Below, one piece after another: positions 1 through 8,023 of a stretch of DNA of 64,000 nucleotides. The stretch's first letter is position 1. Each line of letters begins with the position of its first letter. The stretch is taken from NCBI GenBank assembly GCA_947502815.1, contig CANNBH010000001.1, positions 682,001 through 746,000 on the forward strand. Reading direction: 5' to 3'. The translations under genes were made by a program, and so were the position numbers. Source of the stretch: an uncultured Erythrobacter sp. (GTDB taxonomy: Bacteria; Pseudomonadota; Alphaproteobacteria; Sphingomonadales; Sphingomonadaceae). Below the pieces are notes generated by a model. The model was not told where the DNA came from. It did no database searches and was given only the letters and a program-made list of their open reading frames with translations.

Positions 1-111
1 GCGAAGCTGAGTCGCAAAAACCCCTATCGCATCGTCACTAAGTCCAAAGTTTTCTTTTGCTGTTAGGTACGCTGTTTGCCAGCTTTGCTCCGGGGTTTTA
101 TACATCATCAT
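1..111 (-). CDS. Unidentified protein, N-terminal part, cut by window edge
   Basis: The reverse strand is open from three consecutive ATG codons (111-103) to base 1, giving 37 codons beginning MMMYKTPEQSW and ending in VFATQLR. Composition is that of a soluble alpha-helical protein. No domain is recognised. It starts 32 bases after the stop of the minus-strand reading frame at 144-485, so the two could be cotranscribed. No strong Shine-Dalgarno sequence precedes the ATGs, so which one is used is undecided. The only support is the open frame and plausible composition; the rest lies outside the window. Confidence 0.5.
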   Translation of the reverse strand, partial: MMMYKTPEQSWQTAYLTAKENFGLSDDAIGVFATQLR

Positions 112-143
112 TATGCCAATACTTGCTACTGTTGACAGGATTT

Positions 144-485
144 CTACGCTTGATCCTGCCATTCGTAAACCCATTGATGAGCGTGTCCAAACTTTCCTAC
201 ACCGCCAAAATCTGCCTTAAACTCGCGGATGGCTCGCCCCCAATCTACCCCTTCCAACACCCGCATTTTCAGCGCCTGCGAAGAGCCAAACGTTTTCGCC
301 TCTGGACCGTGTAACATGCGGTCCATGTCTCCGCTAAGTGCTTGGAAACCCACAACACCGCCTGTTGGACTTCGCGGAGCTCGGTCGGCGCAGCCGACCG
401 CAAGGGCGCCAAAGAACGGGGGCGCCCGCCCGCAGGCCCGAAAGGGCCGAGGACATCGCATCCCGGATGGGATGCGCAAACACAA
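144..485 (-). CDS. Hypothetical protein or gene remnant with palindrome-rich 5' half
   Basis: A 113-codon frame. The last ~75 residues look protein-like (a GGVVGFQALSGDMDRM segment, then a WGRAIREFKADFGG segment and a C-terminus ending HAHQWVYEWQDQA). The first ~35 residues are encoded by a run of perfect inverted repeats (382-475) and have atypical Cys/Pro/Arg-rich composition. Either the true start lies downstream of the palindromes, or a palindromic element has inserted into the gene, or this is a 3' gene fragment. I do not recognise the family. It reads toward the partial gene at 1-111. Confidence 0.35.
   Translation of the reverse strand: MCLRIPSGMRCPRPFRACGRAPPFFGALAVGCADRAPRSPTGGVVGFQALSGDMDRMLHGPEAKTFGSSQALKMRVLEGVDWGRAIREFKADFGGVGKFGHAHQWVYEWQDQA
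382..475. repeat. Cluster of four perfect hairpins
   Basis: Four inverted repeats follow one another: CGGTCGG/CCGACCG arms around 382-400; GGGCGCC at 404-410 with GGCGCCC at 421-427; GGCCC-GAAA-GGGCC at 435-448, a GNRA-type tetraloop; and GCATCCC at 458-464 with GGGATGC at 469-475. All are perfect in their arms. None is followed by a T-tract on either strand, so they are not simple intrinsic terminators. They resemble a REP-like or intragenic palindromic element, but no named family is recognised. Confidence 0.7.
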
Positions 486-497
486 GACTCCCGACGA

Positions 498-992
498 TCA
501 AACCCTACTCAACGCCATCATCACCCGGTCCAGCGACTGCAGGAAGCGCGACCTGTCCGCCGTGCTGAAGGGGGGAGGGCCGCCGCCTATGCCGTCCATA
601 CCGGCGCGCAGGTCCTCCATGATCGCGCGGGTGGCGAGCGCGCCGCCGATGCTGGCAGGCGTGTACTCATCGCCGTTGTGCTTGAGGACGCGCGCGCCCG
701 CCTTCAGACAGCGATCGGCCAGCGGGATGTCCCCGGTGATCACCACGCAGCGCGGCGACACGCGCACCGCCTCCTCCGCAATCCAGTCGTCCGCCGCATC
801 GAAGCTGTCGTCCACCACGACGCGCTTCACACGCGGGCTGTCTGGAATGCGAAAGGGGGAGTTGCTGACCACGCGCACATGCGCTTCGGGCAGGGGAGCC
901 TTGAACCGGGCGGCGACGCGGTACACCTCGTCCTTCACCGGACAGGCATCGGCGTCGATCAGGATGGTGATGGGGAGTGGGGTGATGCTCAC
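498..992 (-). CDS. yaiI: YaiI/YqxD family protein (DUF188)
   Basis: A 164-residue protein of the UPF0178/DUF188 family, a PIN-like fold of unknown cellular role. It shows the family's N-terminal acidic motif ILIDADACPVKDEV (about residues 10-23), the VVVDDSFDAADDWI segment, the CVVITGDIPLADRCL segment, and the basic HNGDEYT motif. Length is normal for the family. The start is GTG at 992, overlapping the stop of the lipocalin gene by four bases (GTGA), which implies translational coupling. The molecular substrate is not known, although the acidic residues suggest a metal-dependent nuclease-like site. Confidence 0.93.
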   Translation of the reverse strand: MSITPLPITILIDADACPVKDEVYRVAARFKAPLPEAHVRVVSNSPFRIPDSPRVKRVVVDDSFDAADDWIAEEAVRVSPRCVVITGDIPLADRCLKAGARVLKHNGDEYTPASIGGALATRAIMEDLRAGMDGIGGGPPPFSTADRSRFLQSLDRVMMALSRV

Positions 993-1615
993 TCGGCGGG
1001 TGCCGCATGCTGGGTGAAGCGCACAAGGCCCCAGTCATAGCCAAGCTCACGCACGCGGGCCTCCAACATGGCGCGCATGGCGGCGTCGGGCTGGGCCTCG
1101 CGGGTCAGGATCCAGAGGTAGCGTCCGCTGGGTTCGCCCACGATGGACCAGGGGTAGGTTCCGTCCGATCCGGCCTCGCCCGCTTCCGGCTCTCCGCGGT
1201 CGAGCACCCAGTAATCGCCATAGAACGGGCCAAAGAAGCTGACCTTGAGCTGCGCGCCGTCTGTGCCTTCGACGATCTTGGCTCTGCCGCTGGATTGCTC
1301 AAACTCGCCATCAAGCCCGCCTTTGTAGCAGGAGTTGACCACGCGGATGCGCGGACTCGTGCTGGCGTCGCCCGAGGTGTCGCGCAAGGAGTACTCAGCC
1401 GTGACCCCTTCGCACCCCGTCTGAAACGGGGCCTCGTACCGCGCATACTCGAACCACGTGCCCAGATAGGCGTCCAGCGCAACGGGCTTTGCTGGGGCAG
1501 GGACGGCGGTGTTGCCGACGGGGCCGGGGGACCCAACGCAGGCAGAGACGGTCACCAAGGCAAGCGGCAAAAGCAGCGCGCGCAAGGGAAGCAGGGGCAG
1601 GTGTGGTGCAGTCAT
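989..1615 (-). CDS. Lipocalin family outer-membrane lipoprotein (Blc-like)
   Basis: A 208-residue protein with a hydrophobic signal segment ending in lipobox VSAC (Cys26), so it is probably lipidated. The lipocalin signature GTWFEYARYE starts near residue 52, followed by beta-strand-rich sequence and a late YLWILTR segment matching the Blc pattern. Blc-type lipocalins bind lysophospholipids or fatty acids at the inner face of the outer membrane. ATG start at 1615. It is upstream of and overlaps yaiI by four bases. The ligand is not inferable from sequence. Confidence 0.88.
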   Translation of the reverse strand: MTAPHLPLLPLRALLLPLALVTVSACVGSPGPVGNTAVPAPAKPVALDAYLGTWFEYARYEAPFQTGCEGVTAEYSLRDTSGDASTSPRIRVVNSCYKGGLDGEFEQSSGRAKIVEGTDGAQLKVSFFGPFYGDYWVLDRGEPEAGEAGSDGTYPWSIVGEPSGRYLWILTREAQPDAAMRAMLEARVRELGYDWGLVRFTQHAAPAE

Positions 1616-1948
1616 AGGGGACGCAATAGCGCGCCGGATAGGGCCCTGAACAGCACTATTCGGAGGGTTCGCCAGTCAGAGTCACGGGGGGAGAGAACGA
1701 GGACCGCGAACAATAATTAGCCTTTTGCGCAATCCTGTGTTATACAGCCTTCTGCTGACGTCGGAATTTGCGACGGACTTCGAGATTTGACGACCGCCGC
1801 TTGCTTTTGGCTTTTGCCACCCAGCCCCGGCGTAAACCAGACGACGACTTCCTTTTCCCTGAACGATCAAGCCTACCTTGCGACCATCCGGCCGCCGGGC
1901 ACACCCTGCGCATTTCGATTGCAGGACCGTTCTTGAAAGGAACATCTC
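1616..1948 (+). promoter_or_regulatory. Divergent intergenic region with long leader of the cold-shock gene
   Basis: This 333-base gap separates the lipocalin (leftward) from the cold-shock gene (rightward) and must hold both promoters. An A/T-rich stretch near 1708-1747 containing TTATAC is a plausible -10 region for the rightward promoter. If so, the cold-shock mRNA has a leader of roughly 200 bases, as is usual for cspA-type genes whose leader refolds in the cold. No thermosensor structure was computed. Reading frames here look like shadows. Confidence 0.35.
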
Positions 1949-2161
1949 ATGGCCAAAACTGGCACAGTCAAATTCTTCAACACCGACAAGGGCTATGGCT
2001 TCATTCAGCCTGACGACGGCTCTAACGACAGCTTCGTGCACATCAGTGCCGTTCAAGCTGCTGGCATGCACTCGCTCGATAAAGAGCAGCGCCTCAACTA
2101 TGACGTTGAAGTCGGCCGCAACGGCAAAGAAAGCGCGACGAACCTTTCGGCCGCTGACTAA
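1949..2161 (+). CDS. Cold-shock domain protein (CspA family)
   Basis: A 70-residue single cold-shock domain that binds single-stranded RNA and DNA and acts as an RNA chaperone. RNP1 is KGYGFIQ (residues 14-20) and RNP2 is FVHIS (29-33); TGTVKFFNTDKG is the classic first strand. Length is standard. An AAAGGAACATCTC stretch just upstream supplies a Shine-Dalgarno sequence for the ATG at 1949. The long 5' leader fits post-transcriptional cold control. It is followed by an Ala-rich small protein and an HPF homologue, suggesting a stress-response cluster. Confidence 0.96.
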   Translation: MAKTGTVKFFNTDKGYGFIQPDDGSNDSFVHISAVQAAGMHSLDKEQRLNYDVEVGRNGKESATNLSAAD

Positions 2162-2248
2162 TTCGTGGGTTCGGGCGCGGCGGCATTGGCTGCCGCGCCC
2201 AGCCTTCGTAAAACCACCCAATCCGTTCCCTTCAACAGGAGCCTGACC

Positions 2249-2464
2249 ATGGCCCAGACTTATGACTTCTATAGCGAACGCGCCGATGCCGCTGCGGCCG
2301 CTGCCGAAAAAGCTACACTGGCCAATGTCCGTGAACGGGAACTGCGCTCTGAAAAGACATGGCGCGCGCTGGCTGAACAGGCACAGAAGGTTTCTGAAGA
2401 CCGCGCCAAAGCCGAAGCCGAGCGCGAAGCACGCCGCGCAGCAGAAGCTGTGAACGCCGAGTAA
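2249..2464 (+). CDS. Small Ala/Glu-rich helical protein
   Basis: A 71-residue protein starting MAQTYDFYSERAD, composed almost wholly of Ala, Glu, Arg, Lys and Gln, and predicted to be one long helix or coiled coil (an Ala/Glu-rich heptad-like pattern to the end). The ATG at 2249 follows CAGGAGCC, a good Shine-Dalgarno sequence, so this start is preferred over the in-frame upstream codon at 2165. No domain is recognised. It is 87 bases after the cold-shock gene and could be on the same transcript. Function unknown. Confidence 0.65.
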   Translation: MAQTYDFYSERADAAAAAAEKATLANVRERELRSEKTWRALAEQAQKVSEDRAKAEAEREARRAAEAVNAE

Positions 2465-2586
2465 CACCCGGCCTTCTGTAGGAAAGCGGCTTACCGCAAC
2501 CCTGCGTGCAACCACCGATAATCATTGCGGATCTCGCTTTCGCTCCCCACATTGAAAGGGAGAGAAAACCCTGAGGAGATGCGCAA

Positions 2587-2931
2587 ATGCAATTTCAATT
2601 TAACTCCGACAGCTCAGTCATGGGCACCGAAAACGTCGCTGAACGGATTGAAGCGATGGTGCGCGAAAAACTGGCGCGGTTTGAGGATCGGCTAACCCGC
2701 GTCGAAGTCCATGTCTCTGATGAGAATGGCAGCAAACATGGCGCCGACGACAAAACCTGCATGATCGAAGCGCGACCGCGCAGTGCAAAACCCATCGGCG
2801 TAACCGAACACGCATCAAAGGTTGATGATGCCGCGCGCAAAGCGGCCAACACCATGACGCAGCGGTTGGAGCGGGTGTTTGGTAAAGGCGAAAAGCACAA
2901 GCATGAACCGCGCCCTGACAAAGTGTTGTAA
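2587..2931 (+). CDS. HPF/RaiA family ribosome-associated protein
   Basis: A 114-residue protein resembling short hibernation-promoting factor / RaiA. It has the VAERIEAMVREKLARFEDRLTRVEVH pattern near residues 17-42 and a conserved VEVHVSDENG strand followed by MIEARP. These proteins sit in the 30S decoding region and silence or protect ribosomes in stationary phase or cold. The C-terminal tail is short and basic (KGEKHKHEPRPDK). There is no long-form C-terminal dimerisation domain. Start ATG 2587 follows GAGGAGATGCGCAA, a strong ribosome-binding site. Family assignment is good; the exact subfamily is uncertain. Confidence 0.82.
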   Translation: MQFQFNSDSSVMGTENVAERIEAMVREKLARFEDRLTRVEVHVSDENGSKHGADDKTCMIEARPRSAKPIGVTEHASKVDDAARKAANTMTQRLERVFGKGEKHKHEPRPDKVL

Positions 2932-3171
2932 CCAGCGGTCCTGAAATGGTGCGGCCAAGCCCGTGGCTGTGACAGTCTGAGCGTTCAGCGCTGGTTCGCC
3001 ATCAAGAGGTCACATCGCATGAAAATCCAGCCTAATTCTCCAATTGAGTGATTTGGAGCATCCAACCGGGCGAGCCATTCGTATATGGGAAAGGACGCAT
3101 TCCTCCGCTTAGCGATCCCGAAGGGGTTTCGACCTTTTCGAACTTCAAAACACATCCAAAGGATAGATCCC

Positions 3172-3738
3172 ATGAACGTCTTCAAGCTCACTCTCGCCTC
3201 AACACTTGCCCTTGGCATGGCTGCCTGCGCCCCTGAAGGGGATGCGGGCGATTCGATGATGGCCGATGACGGCGCGATTGCCGAAGCAGAAGCGCCCGGA
3301 ACCATCGTGGATGTCGCATCGGGTGATGAGAGTTTCTCAACGCTCGTCTCGGCGGTGACCGCAGCTGGTTTGGGAGAGACATTGTCTGGCGAAGGGCCAT
3401 TCACTGTCTTCGCACCCACAAACGATGCTTTTGCAAAAATTGACGAAGCGACTCTGACCGAATTGACCACCAACGACACCGAAACGCTCGGCGCGATCCT
3501 GACTTATCACGTGGTCGAAGGGGCCGTGGATGCCGGAACATTGACCGGTGCAATCGCGGATGCGGGCGATGCCGGTTTCACCGTGACCACCGTTGGCGGT
3601 GCGGCACTGACCGCGACGATCGTTGATGGAGCGGTCATTCTGACGGACGCGAATGGCGGCACATCCACTGTCATTGCGACCGACATTGCGGCATCGAATG
3701 GCCTCGTCCACGCGATTGACACTGTGCTGATGCCATAA
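3172..3738 (+). CDS. Fasciclin (FAS1) domain lipoprotein
   Basis: A 188-residue protein: signal peptide with lipobox GMAAC (Cys19), a short acidic linker, then one FAS1 domain from about residue 45. It carries the FAS1 signatures FTVFAPTNDAFAK and LTYHVVEGAVD and ends with GLVHAIDTVLMP, the conserved H2 motif. FAS1 lipoproteins are thought to mediate adhesion or surface interactions. The ATG at 3172 follows AAGGATAG and is preferred because it sits directly before the signal peptide. A hairpin terminator follows the gene. Confidence 0.93.
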   Translation: MNVFKLTLASTLALGMAACAPEGDAGDSMMADDGAIAEAEAPGTIVDVASGDESFSTLVSAVTAAGLGETLSGEGPFTVFAPTNDAFAKIDEATLTELTTNDTETLGAILTYHVVEGAVDAGTLTGAIADAGDAGFTVTTVGGAALTATIVDGAVILTDANGGTSTVIATDIAASNGLVHAIDTVLMP

Positions 3739-3768
3739 ACGATTGGCCACAGGCTTTATTTCTACGCG

Positions 3769-3797
3769 AAGGCGGGCTCATTGCGGGTCCGCCTTTT
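3769..3797 (+). terminator. Intrinsic terminator after fasciclin gene
   Basis: Stem AAGGCGG (3769-3775) pairs with CCGCCTT (3789-3795), with a 13-base loop, followed by a short T run. It lies 31 bases after the fasciclin stop codon. Confidence 0.65.
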
Positions 3798-3854
3798 GCA
3801 TTTGCACCTCCAACGGCGGTGATGATAAACATCTGTCCCATGAATATCGCCCCC

Positions 3855-4301
3855 ATGAATATCGCAATTCCCCGGCTCGCTGTATCCGGTATGTCTCTGG
3901 TTCTTGTCGCTTGCGCCTCGGAACCGGGTGAGATCAGCCGCGATACCGCTGCATTTGATGGTGTTGCCTCTGAGGCGAGCATCACATTGCTGGGCACGGA
4001 GCCGTTTTGGGGCATCGACATCGCGCCTGATGGGGATGGCCACAAGGCCCTCTATTCCACGCCTGACAACATCGATGGCGCAGCGTTTGTCGCTGAGCGT
4101 TTCGCTGGGAACAACGGCCTTGGCTTCAATGGCGAATTGAATGGGCAGGCGGTGCAGATTGCGATCACACAGGGCGAATGCAGCGATGGGATGAGCGACC
4201 GCAGCTATCCCTACACCGCCACCGTCGCAATTGGACCCGCCACGCTATACGGGTGCGGCTATACCAGTGATGAGCCGTTTTCAGGGGAAGAATCGCCGTA
4301 A
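3855..4301 (+). CDS. COG3650-like lipoprotein
   Basis: A lipoprotein with signal segment ending LVLVAC (Cys20 if the ATG at 3855 is used). The mature part has TEPFWGIDI, then QGECSDGMSDRSYPYTATV and a C-terminal LYGCGY, the pattern of COG3650 lipoproteins of unknown function that resemble META/HslJ-associated proteins. Two in-frame ATGs lie upstream (3819, 3840) in a small repeated ATGAATATCGC context; 3855 gives the most normal signal peptide. It follows the fasciclin terminator, so it probably has its own promoter in the 80-base gap. Confidence 0.7.
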   Translation: MNIAIPRLAVSGMSLVLVACASEPGEISRDTAAFDGVASEASITLLGTEPFWGIDIAPDGDGHKALYSTPDNIDGAAFVAERFAGNNGLGFNGELNGQAVQIAITQGECSDGMSDRSYPYTATVAIGPATLYGCGYTSDEPFSGEESP

Positions 4302-4385
4302 CGCACCACCTCTGCAGTGCGCCTTGCATTCCCTGTGAATGACCACGATGATGCGGTTTCACACATCCAAGGGGAGGGATGACCA

Positions 4386-4790
4386 ATGAGTGCAACCGGC
4401 GGATGCCTATGCGGGCAAATTCGATACACGGTGAATGCAGAGCCAAAAATCTGCGTCACATGCCATTGCAAGAATTGTCAGCGCCAAGCGGGGACCGCTT
4501 TGTCGATCATTGTCGGCGTGCCCGACGACGCGGTTGAGGTCACTGGCACGGTAAAAACATACAACGACACCGGTGATAGCGGCGCGACCGTTCGGCGTCA
4601 GTTTTGCGGCGACTGCGGTTCGCCGGTTTTCACCCTGTTGGAGCAACCTGGCATGATGTTTATCAAAGCCGGGTCGCTGGATGACACATCGCAGTTAAAG
4701 CCCGCGTTCCATTGCTACACTAAGAGCAAGCAGGACTGGGTGCCGCTGGGCGACATCCCCACATTCGATACAGTCCCGTCCGACATGTGA
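4386..4790 (+). CDS. GFA family protein (CENP-V/Gfa zinc-binding)
   Basis: A 134-residue protein of the glutathione-dependent formaldehyde-activating (GFA) family. Zinc ligands are visible: CLC at 7-9, CHCKNC at 26-31 and CGDC at 74-77. The family binds two zincs; some members act on S-hydroxymethyl-glutathione but most have no proven activity. Length is typical. The start ATG 4386 has GGGAGGG upstream. It is convergent with the S41 peptidase gene, 32 bases away. Confidence 0.93.
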   Translation: MSATGGCLCGQIRYTVNAEPKICVTCHCKNCQRQAGTALSIIVGVPDDAVEVTGTVKTYNDTGDSGATVRRQFCGDCGSPVFTLLEQPGMMFIKAGSLDDTSQLKPAFHCYTKSKQDWVPLGDIPTFDTVPSDM

Positions 4791-4810
4791 ACGACGCGCG
4801 GGATCCGGCG

Positions 4811-4834
4811 CTAAAACAGGCCCTAAAACAGGCC
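4811..4834. repeat. Exact 12-bp tandem duplication over a stop codon
   Basis: CTAAAACAGGCC occurs twice in direct succession (4811-4822 and 4823-4834). On the minus strand this repeats the last three codons and the TAG stop of the S41 peptidase gene, so a second GLF-stop sits just after the real stop. Confidence 0.85.
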
Positions 4835-6238
4835 CGGTATCTCATATTGCGCCGCGCTTGGCTGTTCGGGACGGAGCATTTGCAGCTCGCTTGAGCGTTG
4901 AGCCAAAGTGTCGTCGGGTTTGCCGATGATCGCGGTGCAGCTGCGCCCGGCCAGAAAATCGAGAGCAGTGGAAACCGATGCTTCATTTTCGTCGCCCAGC
5001 GGGTTTGTAATGTCATCGATTGCCTGACAGGTGTTGGGCACTGTGCCAGCGAGCCCGGTAAAATAGTCGCCGTCATCATCGGCGTTGAGCGTTTGGAAGG
5101 TCACAGCCCGAATGCGCAGATCGCAGGCGTCAAAATCAAAGCCGAACTGCCCCACCGGCTTGCCCGATGTGTTGGAACCGATGAGAGCGACGCTGTCTGT
5201 GTTCAAATAGGGCAACATCGAATTGATCACGAGCTCACTAGCCGATGCGCTGTTCCCGGTTGTGATAAAGGCGATCTTAGACGCTTGGAGCGCGTTGGCC
5301 TCATTTTCAAAAAATTCGGTGGTGTTATCAGACGATTTGGAGTCGCGCAGGATCGTCTGGCTCCACAATTGCCCAACTCGGCCTTGGCCCAGCAAGTCGC
5401 CAAACACTTCCGATACGCTCACTAGGCCGCCGCCATTGTAGCGGAAATCAATGATCAGCTCGGTCACGCCATTGGCGTTGAACAGTTGAAATGCATCACG
5501 CAGTTGGGCCGCCGCATCATCGACGATGAATGTCCGCAGATTGAGGTAACCCACGCTCTTGCCGCCATCATCGATAATCAACGCGCCATAGCGGTCTGAA
5601 ATCGGATCAAGCGAAAATTCCGCCTTGGTAACGCTCGCTTCGATCACGGTCCCATCAACCTGCGCAAAGCGGATGACTCGCGTCACGCCTGCGTCCGATG
5701 GGCCAAGCGCGTCGATCACAGATTGCGGCCCGCCGGTTGCCATCAAAGAGGCGACGGTCTGCAAATTGCCCGCCGTAGTGCCAATGGCGAGCAATTCCGT
5801 GCCGCGGTCCATGCCGGATTGAAAGCCCGGCGCGTTTTCAAATGTTTCCAGCAAGAACACACGGTCATTGGCCGTGTCATACGATAGGCGGATGCCAAAT
5901 CCCGCGCTCGACCCCGAATTGATCAGGGCATTTTCTTCGGCAATGGAGGTGGCAAAGGTGAAGCCCTTGTCCCGCGATTGGGCCCGTGCAGGGGCGACGC
6001 GCGCGTTCAAGAAATCCTGAACCGTTGTGAAATTGCTGGCATTGACCGTGTTGTCGAGCAGGTTGGGGAACAGATACCATTCATTCAACACGTCATCGGC
6101 AAAGCCAATTTGGTTTGAAATTGCGCAAGTCGCTGTCGGTGCTGTGCCGCCCGATGTGTTGGAATTGGAGCCTCCGCCCCCACATGCGCCAAGCGCAAGA
6201 GCAAGGGTAGCGGTCAAAACGGTTTGGAAAATTTTCAT
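4823..6238 (-). CDS. S41 family peptidase lipoprotein
   Basis: A 471-residue C-terminal-processing-type serine protease. Signal peptide with lipobox LGAC (Cys19) and a GGGGSNSN linker, so it is anchored to a membrane facing the periplasm. A PDZ-like segment lies near 110-200. The protease core runs from about 215 with LIIDFRYNGGG (261-271), then GNSASASE (328-335) carrying the nucleophile serine and SGKPVG with Lys360 as general base. The start at 6238 is chosen because it directly precedes the signal peptide; an upstream in-frame start would add an unlikely leader. Substrate unknown. Confidence 0.9.
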   Translation of the reverse strand: MKIFQTVLTATLALALGACGGGGSNSNTSGGTAPTATCAISNQIGFADDVLNEWYLFPNLLDNTVNASNFTTVQDFLNARVAPARAQSRDKGFTFATSIAEENALINSGSSAGFGIRLSYDTANDRVFLLETFENAPGFQSGMDRGTELLAIGTTAGNLQTVASLMATGGPQSVIDALGPSDAGVTRVIRFAQVDGTVIEASVTKAEFSLDPISDRYGALIIDDGGKSVGYLNLRTFIVDDAAAQLRDAFQLFNANGVTELIIDFRYNGGGLVSVSEVFGDLLGQGRVGQLWSQTILRDSKSSDNTTEFFENEANALQASKIAFITTGNSASASELVINSMLPYLNTDSVALIGSNTSGKPVGQFGFDFDACDLRIRAVTFQTLNADDDGDYFTGLAGTVPNTCQAIDDITNPLGDENEASVSTALDFLAGRSCTAIIGKPDDTLAQRSSELQMLRPEQPSAAQYEIPGLF

Positions 6239-6513
6239 AATCGGGAAGCGACTCCGGAGAATTTGATGGTCTTTGACCCGTTGGATTGGGCGAAATTCAG
6301 ACCCCTTGATGGCCAGAACATGCCTTGCGAGGGGATGAACGGCAACCATTTCGCCGCAAAATCGACAGGGAATGCCTCCCGCAGAGATGGAGGATCACTG
6401 TAATTACACGTATTTTTTGCAGTTTTCCTCAGAAACCGGGGCAAATCGCACGGTTATCCCTCGTTTTGCCCCTTTGATCCCCCTACCTACTAAGCACATG
6501 GAACGACTCAATC

Positions 6514-7104
6514 ATGACTGATTTTCCCGATTGGCTATCGAAGAAGGTGCCCGCAGCGGCGCGCCATCCAGGCCTCGCAATTGCCAGCCTTGGCGAAGCG
6601 AAGACGTTTGGGCGCGGGGGCCTTGCAATGACCAGCCCCGCTTTTGATGCGGGCGAAGAACTTGATCCGTGCTTCACGGCAAAGGAAGAGGACGCTGTTG
6701 CGCCGCCTTTGGAATGGAGCGCGCCGCCGCCGGGATCGCAAGAACTGATTGTGATCGTCGAAGACGCAACTGACCATTCAAAAGACCCGATGACCCATTG
6801 GCTAGTCTGGGGACTTGCTGGTCAACGCGGAAAATTGCTTGAAGGGGAAGTGCCCCCTCGCGCGGGTAAGAACGCGGCGGGCAATTCTGAATGGTTGCTG
6901 CCTGACCCGCCCGTCGGTGAAAAGCGGCATTACGTGTTTCAAATATTCGCAACTGACTTGCCTCTGACACTGATGCCAGGGGCAAGCCGCGATGAGCTGA
7001 TCGCTTCGATCAAAGGTTTCGTTACAGGTTGTGACGTGCTTTACGCTCCATTCACCGGCACAGAGGCCGATGACGGGGCATTCGACGAAGATGATTTCGA
7101 CTAA
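6514..7104 (+). CDS. YbhB/YbcL family PEBP-like protein
   Basis: A 196-residue phosphatidylethanolamine-binding/Raf kinase inhibitor-like protein of the bacterial YbhB/YbcL type. It shows CFTAKEEDAVAPPLEWSAPP, the IVEDATDHSKDPMTHWLVWGL signature (Asp and His of the ligand pocket) and the YVFQIFATDLPL segment. The N-terminal ~40 residues are longer than in E. coli YbhB. The C-terminus is strongly acidic. The function of bacterial members is unsettled. It is followed after 24 bases by the SWIB gene and may be cotranscribed. Confidence 0.92.
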   Translation: MTDFPDWLSKKVPAAARHPGLAIASLGEAKTFGRGGLAMTSPAFDAGEELDPCFTAKEEDAVAPPLEWSAPPPGSQELIVIVEDATDHSKDPMTHWLVWGLAGQRGKLLEGEVPPRAGKNAAGNSEWLLPDPPVGEKRHYVFQIFATDLPLTLMPGASRDELIASIKGFVTGCDVLYAPFTGTEADDGAFDEDDFD

Positions 7105-7128
7105 CCCGCCATTTAAGGGAGAAGAACT

Positions 7129-7380
7129 ATGGCTGGAAAAACCAACGCGCTTCAAAAACCAGTGCAACTTTCAGGTGATCTCGAAGCAGTAATCGGCAAA
7201 GGTCCGATGACTCGCGCTCAAGTGACTTCGAAGGTCTGGGAATACATCAAGGCAAACAGCCTGCAGGATTCCAAAGACAAGCGTCAAATCAATCCTGATG
7301 GCAAGCTTAGCGCTGTGATCGGCAAAGACCAGATCTCGATGTTCAAGATGACGGCTGCTGTTTCTAAGCACCTCACCTAA
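7129..7380 (+). CDS. SWIB/MDM2 domain protein
   Basis: An 83-residue stand-alone SWIB domain, with the PMTRAQVTSKVWEYIKANSLQD core and the KRQINPDGKLSAVIGKDQISMFKM segment. SWIB domains are best known in eukaryotic chromatin remodelling and in chlamydial topoisomerase fusions; free bacterial copies are widespread in alphaproteobacteria but uncharacterised. A basic, small protein, so nucleoid association is possible but inferred. Start ATG 7129 has GGGAGAAG upstream. Followed by a terminator-like hairpin. Confidence 0.92.
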   Translation: MAGKTNALQKPVQLSGDLEAVIGKGPMTRAQVTSKVWEYIKANSLQDSKDKRQINPDGKLSAVIGKDQISMFKMTAAVSKHLT

Positions 7381-7417
7381 GTTTTGATCCGCCTTAGGGT
7401 GGACAAAAGTTCAGGAC

Positions 7418-7460
7418 AGGCCGGTGGAGCGATGCATTGCGCATTGCCCCATCGGCCTTT
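7418..7460 (+). terminator. Terminator-like hairpin after SWIB gene
   Basis: AGGCCGGTGG (7418-7427) pairs with CCATCGGCCT (7449-7458) with one G-T pair, then a short T run. Confidence 0.55.
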
Positions 7461-7509
7461 CTCGTCTGTGCGGCTTATGTCGCGCTGATTTTGTTGCGGT
7501 TGCAGGCTT

Positions 7510-7911
7510 TTAGCGGCGCTGCTTGCGGCCGAAAATCTGGACCTCTCCTGCCCACAATGCCCACCATATGACCACGGGTTGCGCGATCATGCGCGGCACA
7601 TGATAGGCTAGGCCCAACCCGCCATCATCGCGCGCCATATCCATGATGAAGTGGTTGATGTTTGCCGGCCACACGCACAGCGCATACAGCGCCAGGCCAA
7701 TTCCGCCCGCCTGTCTTAGCCGCAGATTGAACGGCTGGAGCAGCGCTATAGCCCCCAGAATTTCGGCAACGCCGGTCCAAAACACCACGGCCTGAGGGAA
7801 GGGGATACCAGCGGGCATAATCGCCAGAAACGGCTCAGGCGCGGCGATATGCATGTATCCAACAAAGGCGTAAATTCCGGCAAGCGCGGCGCGCAGGAGA
7901 GAGCGGATCAT
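7510..7911 (-). CDS. DoxX-like small membrane protein
   Basis: About 133 residues with four hydrophobic segments (around LAGIYAFVGYMHI, VVFWTGVAEILGAIALL, GIGLALYALCVWPANI and PVVIWWALWAG). The F.TGV.E..GA.LL pattern matches the DoxX/DUF417-like membrane protein superfamily. Role uncertain; some DoxX proteins affect redox sensitivity. The ATG at 7911 is preferred over an in-frame TTG at 7935. It is divergent from the M19 dipeptidase gene. Confidence 0.75.
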   Translation of the reverse strand: MIRSLLRAALAGIYAFVGYMHIAAPEPFLAIMPAGIPFPQAVVFWTGVAEILGAIALLQPFNLRLRQAGGIGLALYALCVWPANINHFIMDMARDDGGLGLAYHVPRMIAQPVVIWWALWAGEVQIFGRKQRR

Positions 7912-8023
7912 GTTCTGCACGCCGTTCCTGCCCAATCTATTTGTTTGATCTGCGCCCGCGCGCTATTCCCGTCATCCACAAGTGATCCCCTTTTCGCTCG
8001 CACTACCGGGAGTAATCGTCCGC

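Noticed and set aside
229..1040. Long plus-strand frames over 229-1040
   Set aside because: They are antisense to the recognised YaiI gene and the palindrome cluster, with Arg/Pro-rich low-information composition.
1682..2515. 277-codon minus-strand frame
   Set aside because: It is antisense to the cold-shock gene and the small helical gene, which have clear motifs and ribosome-binding sites.
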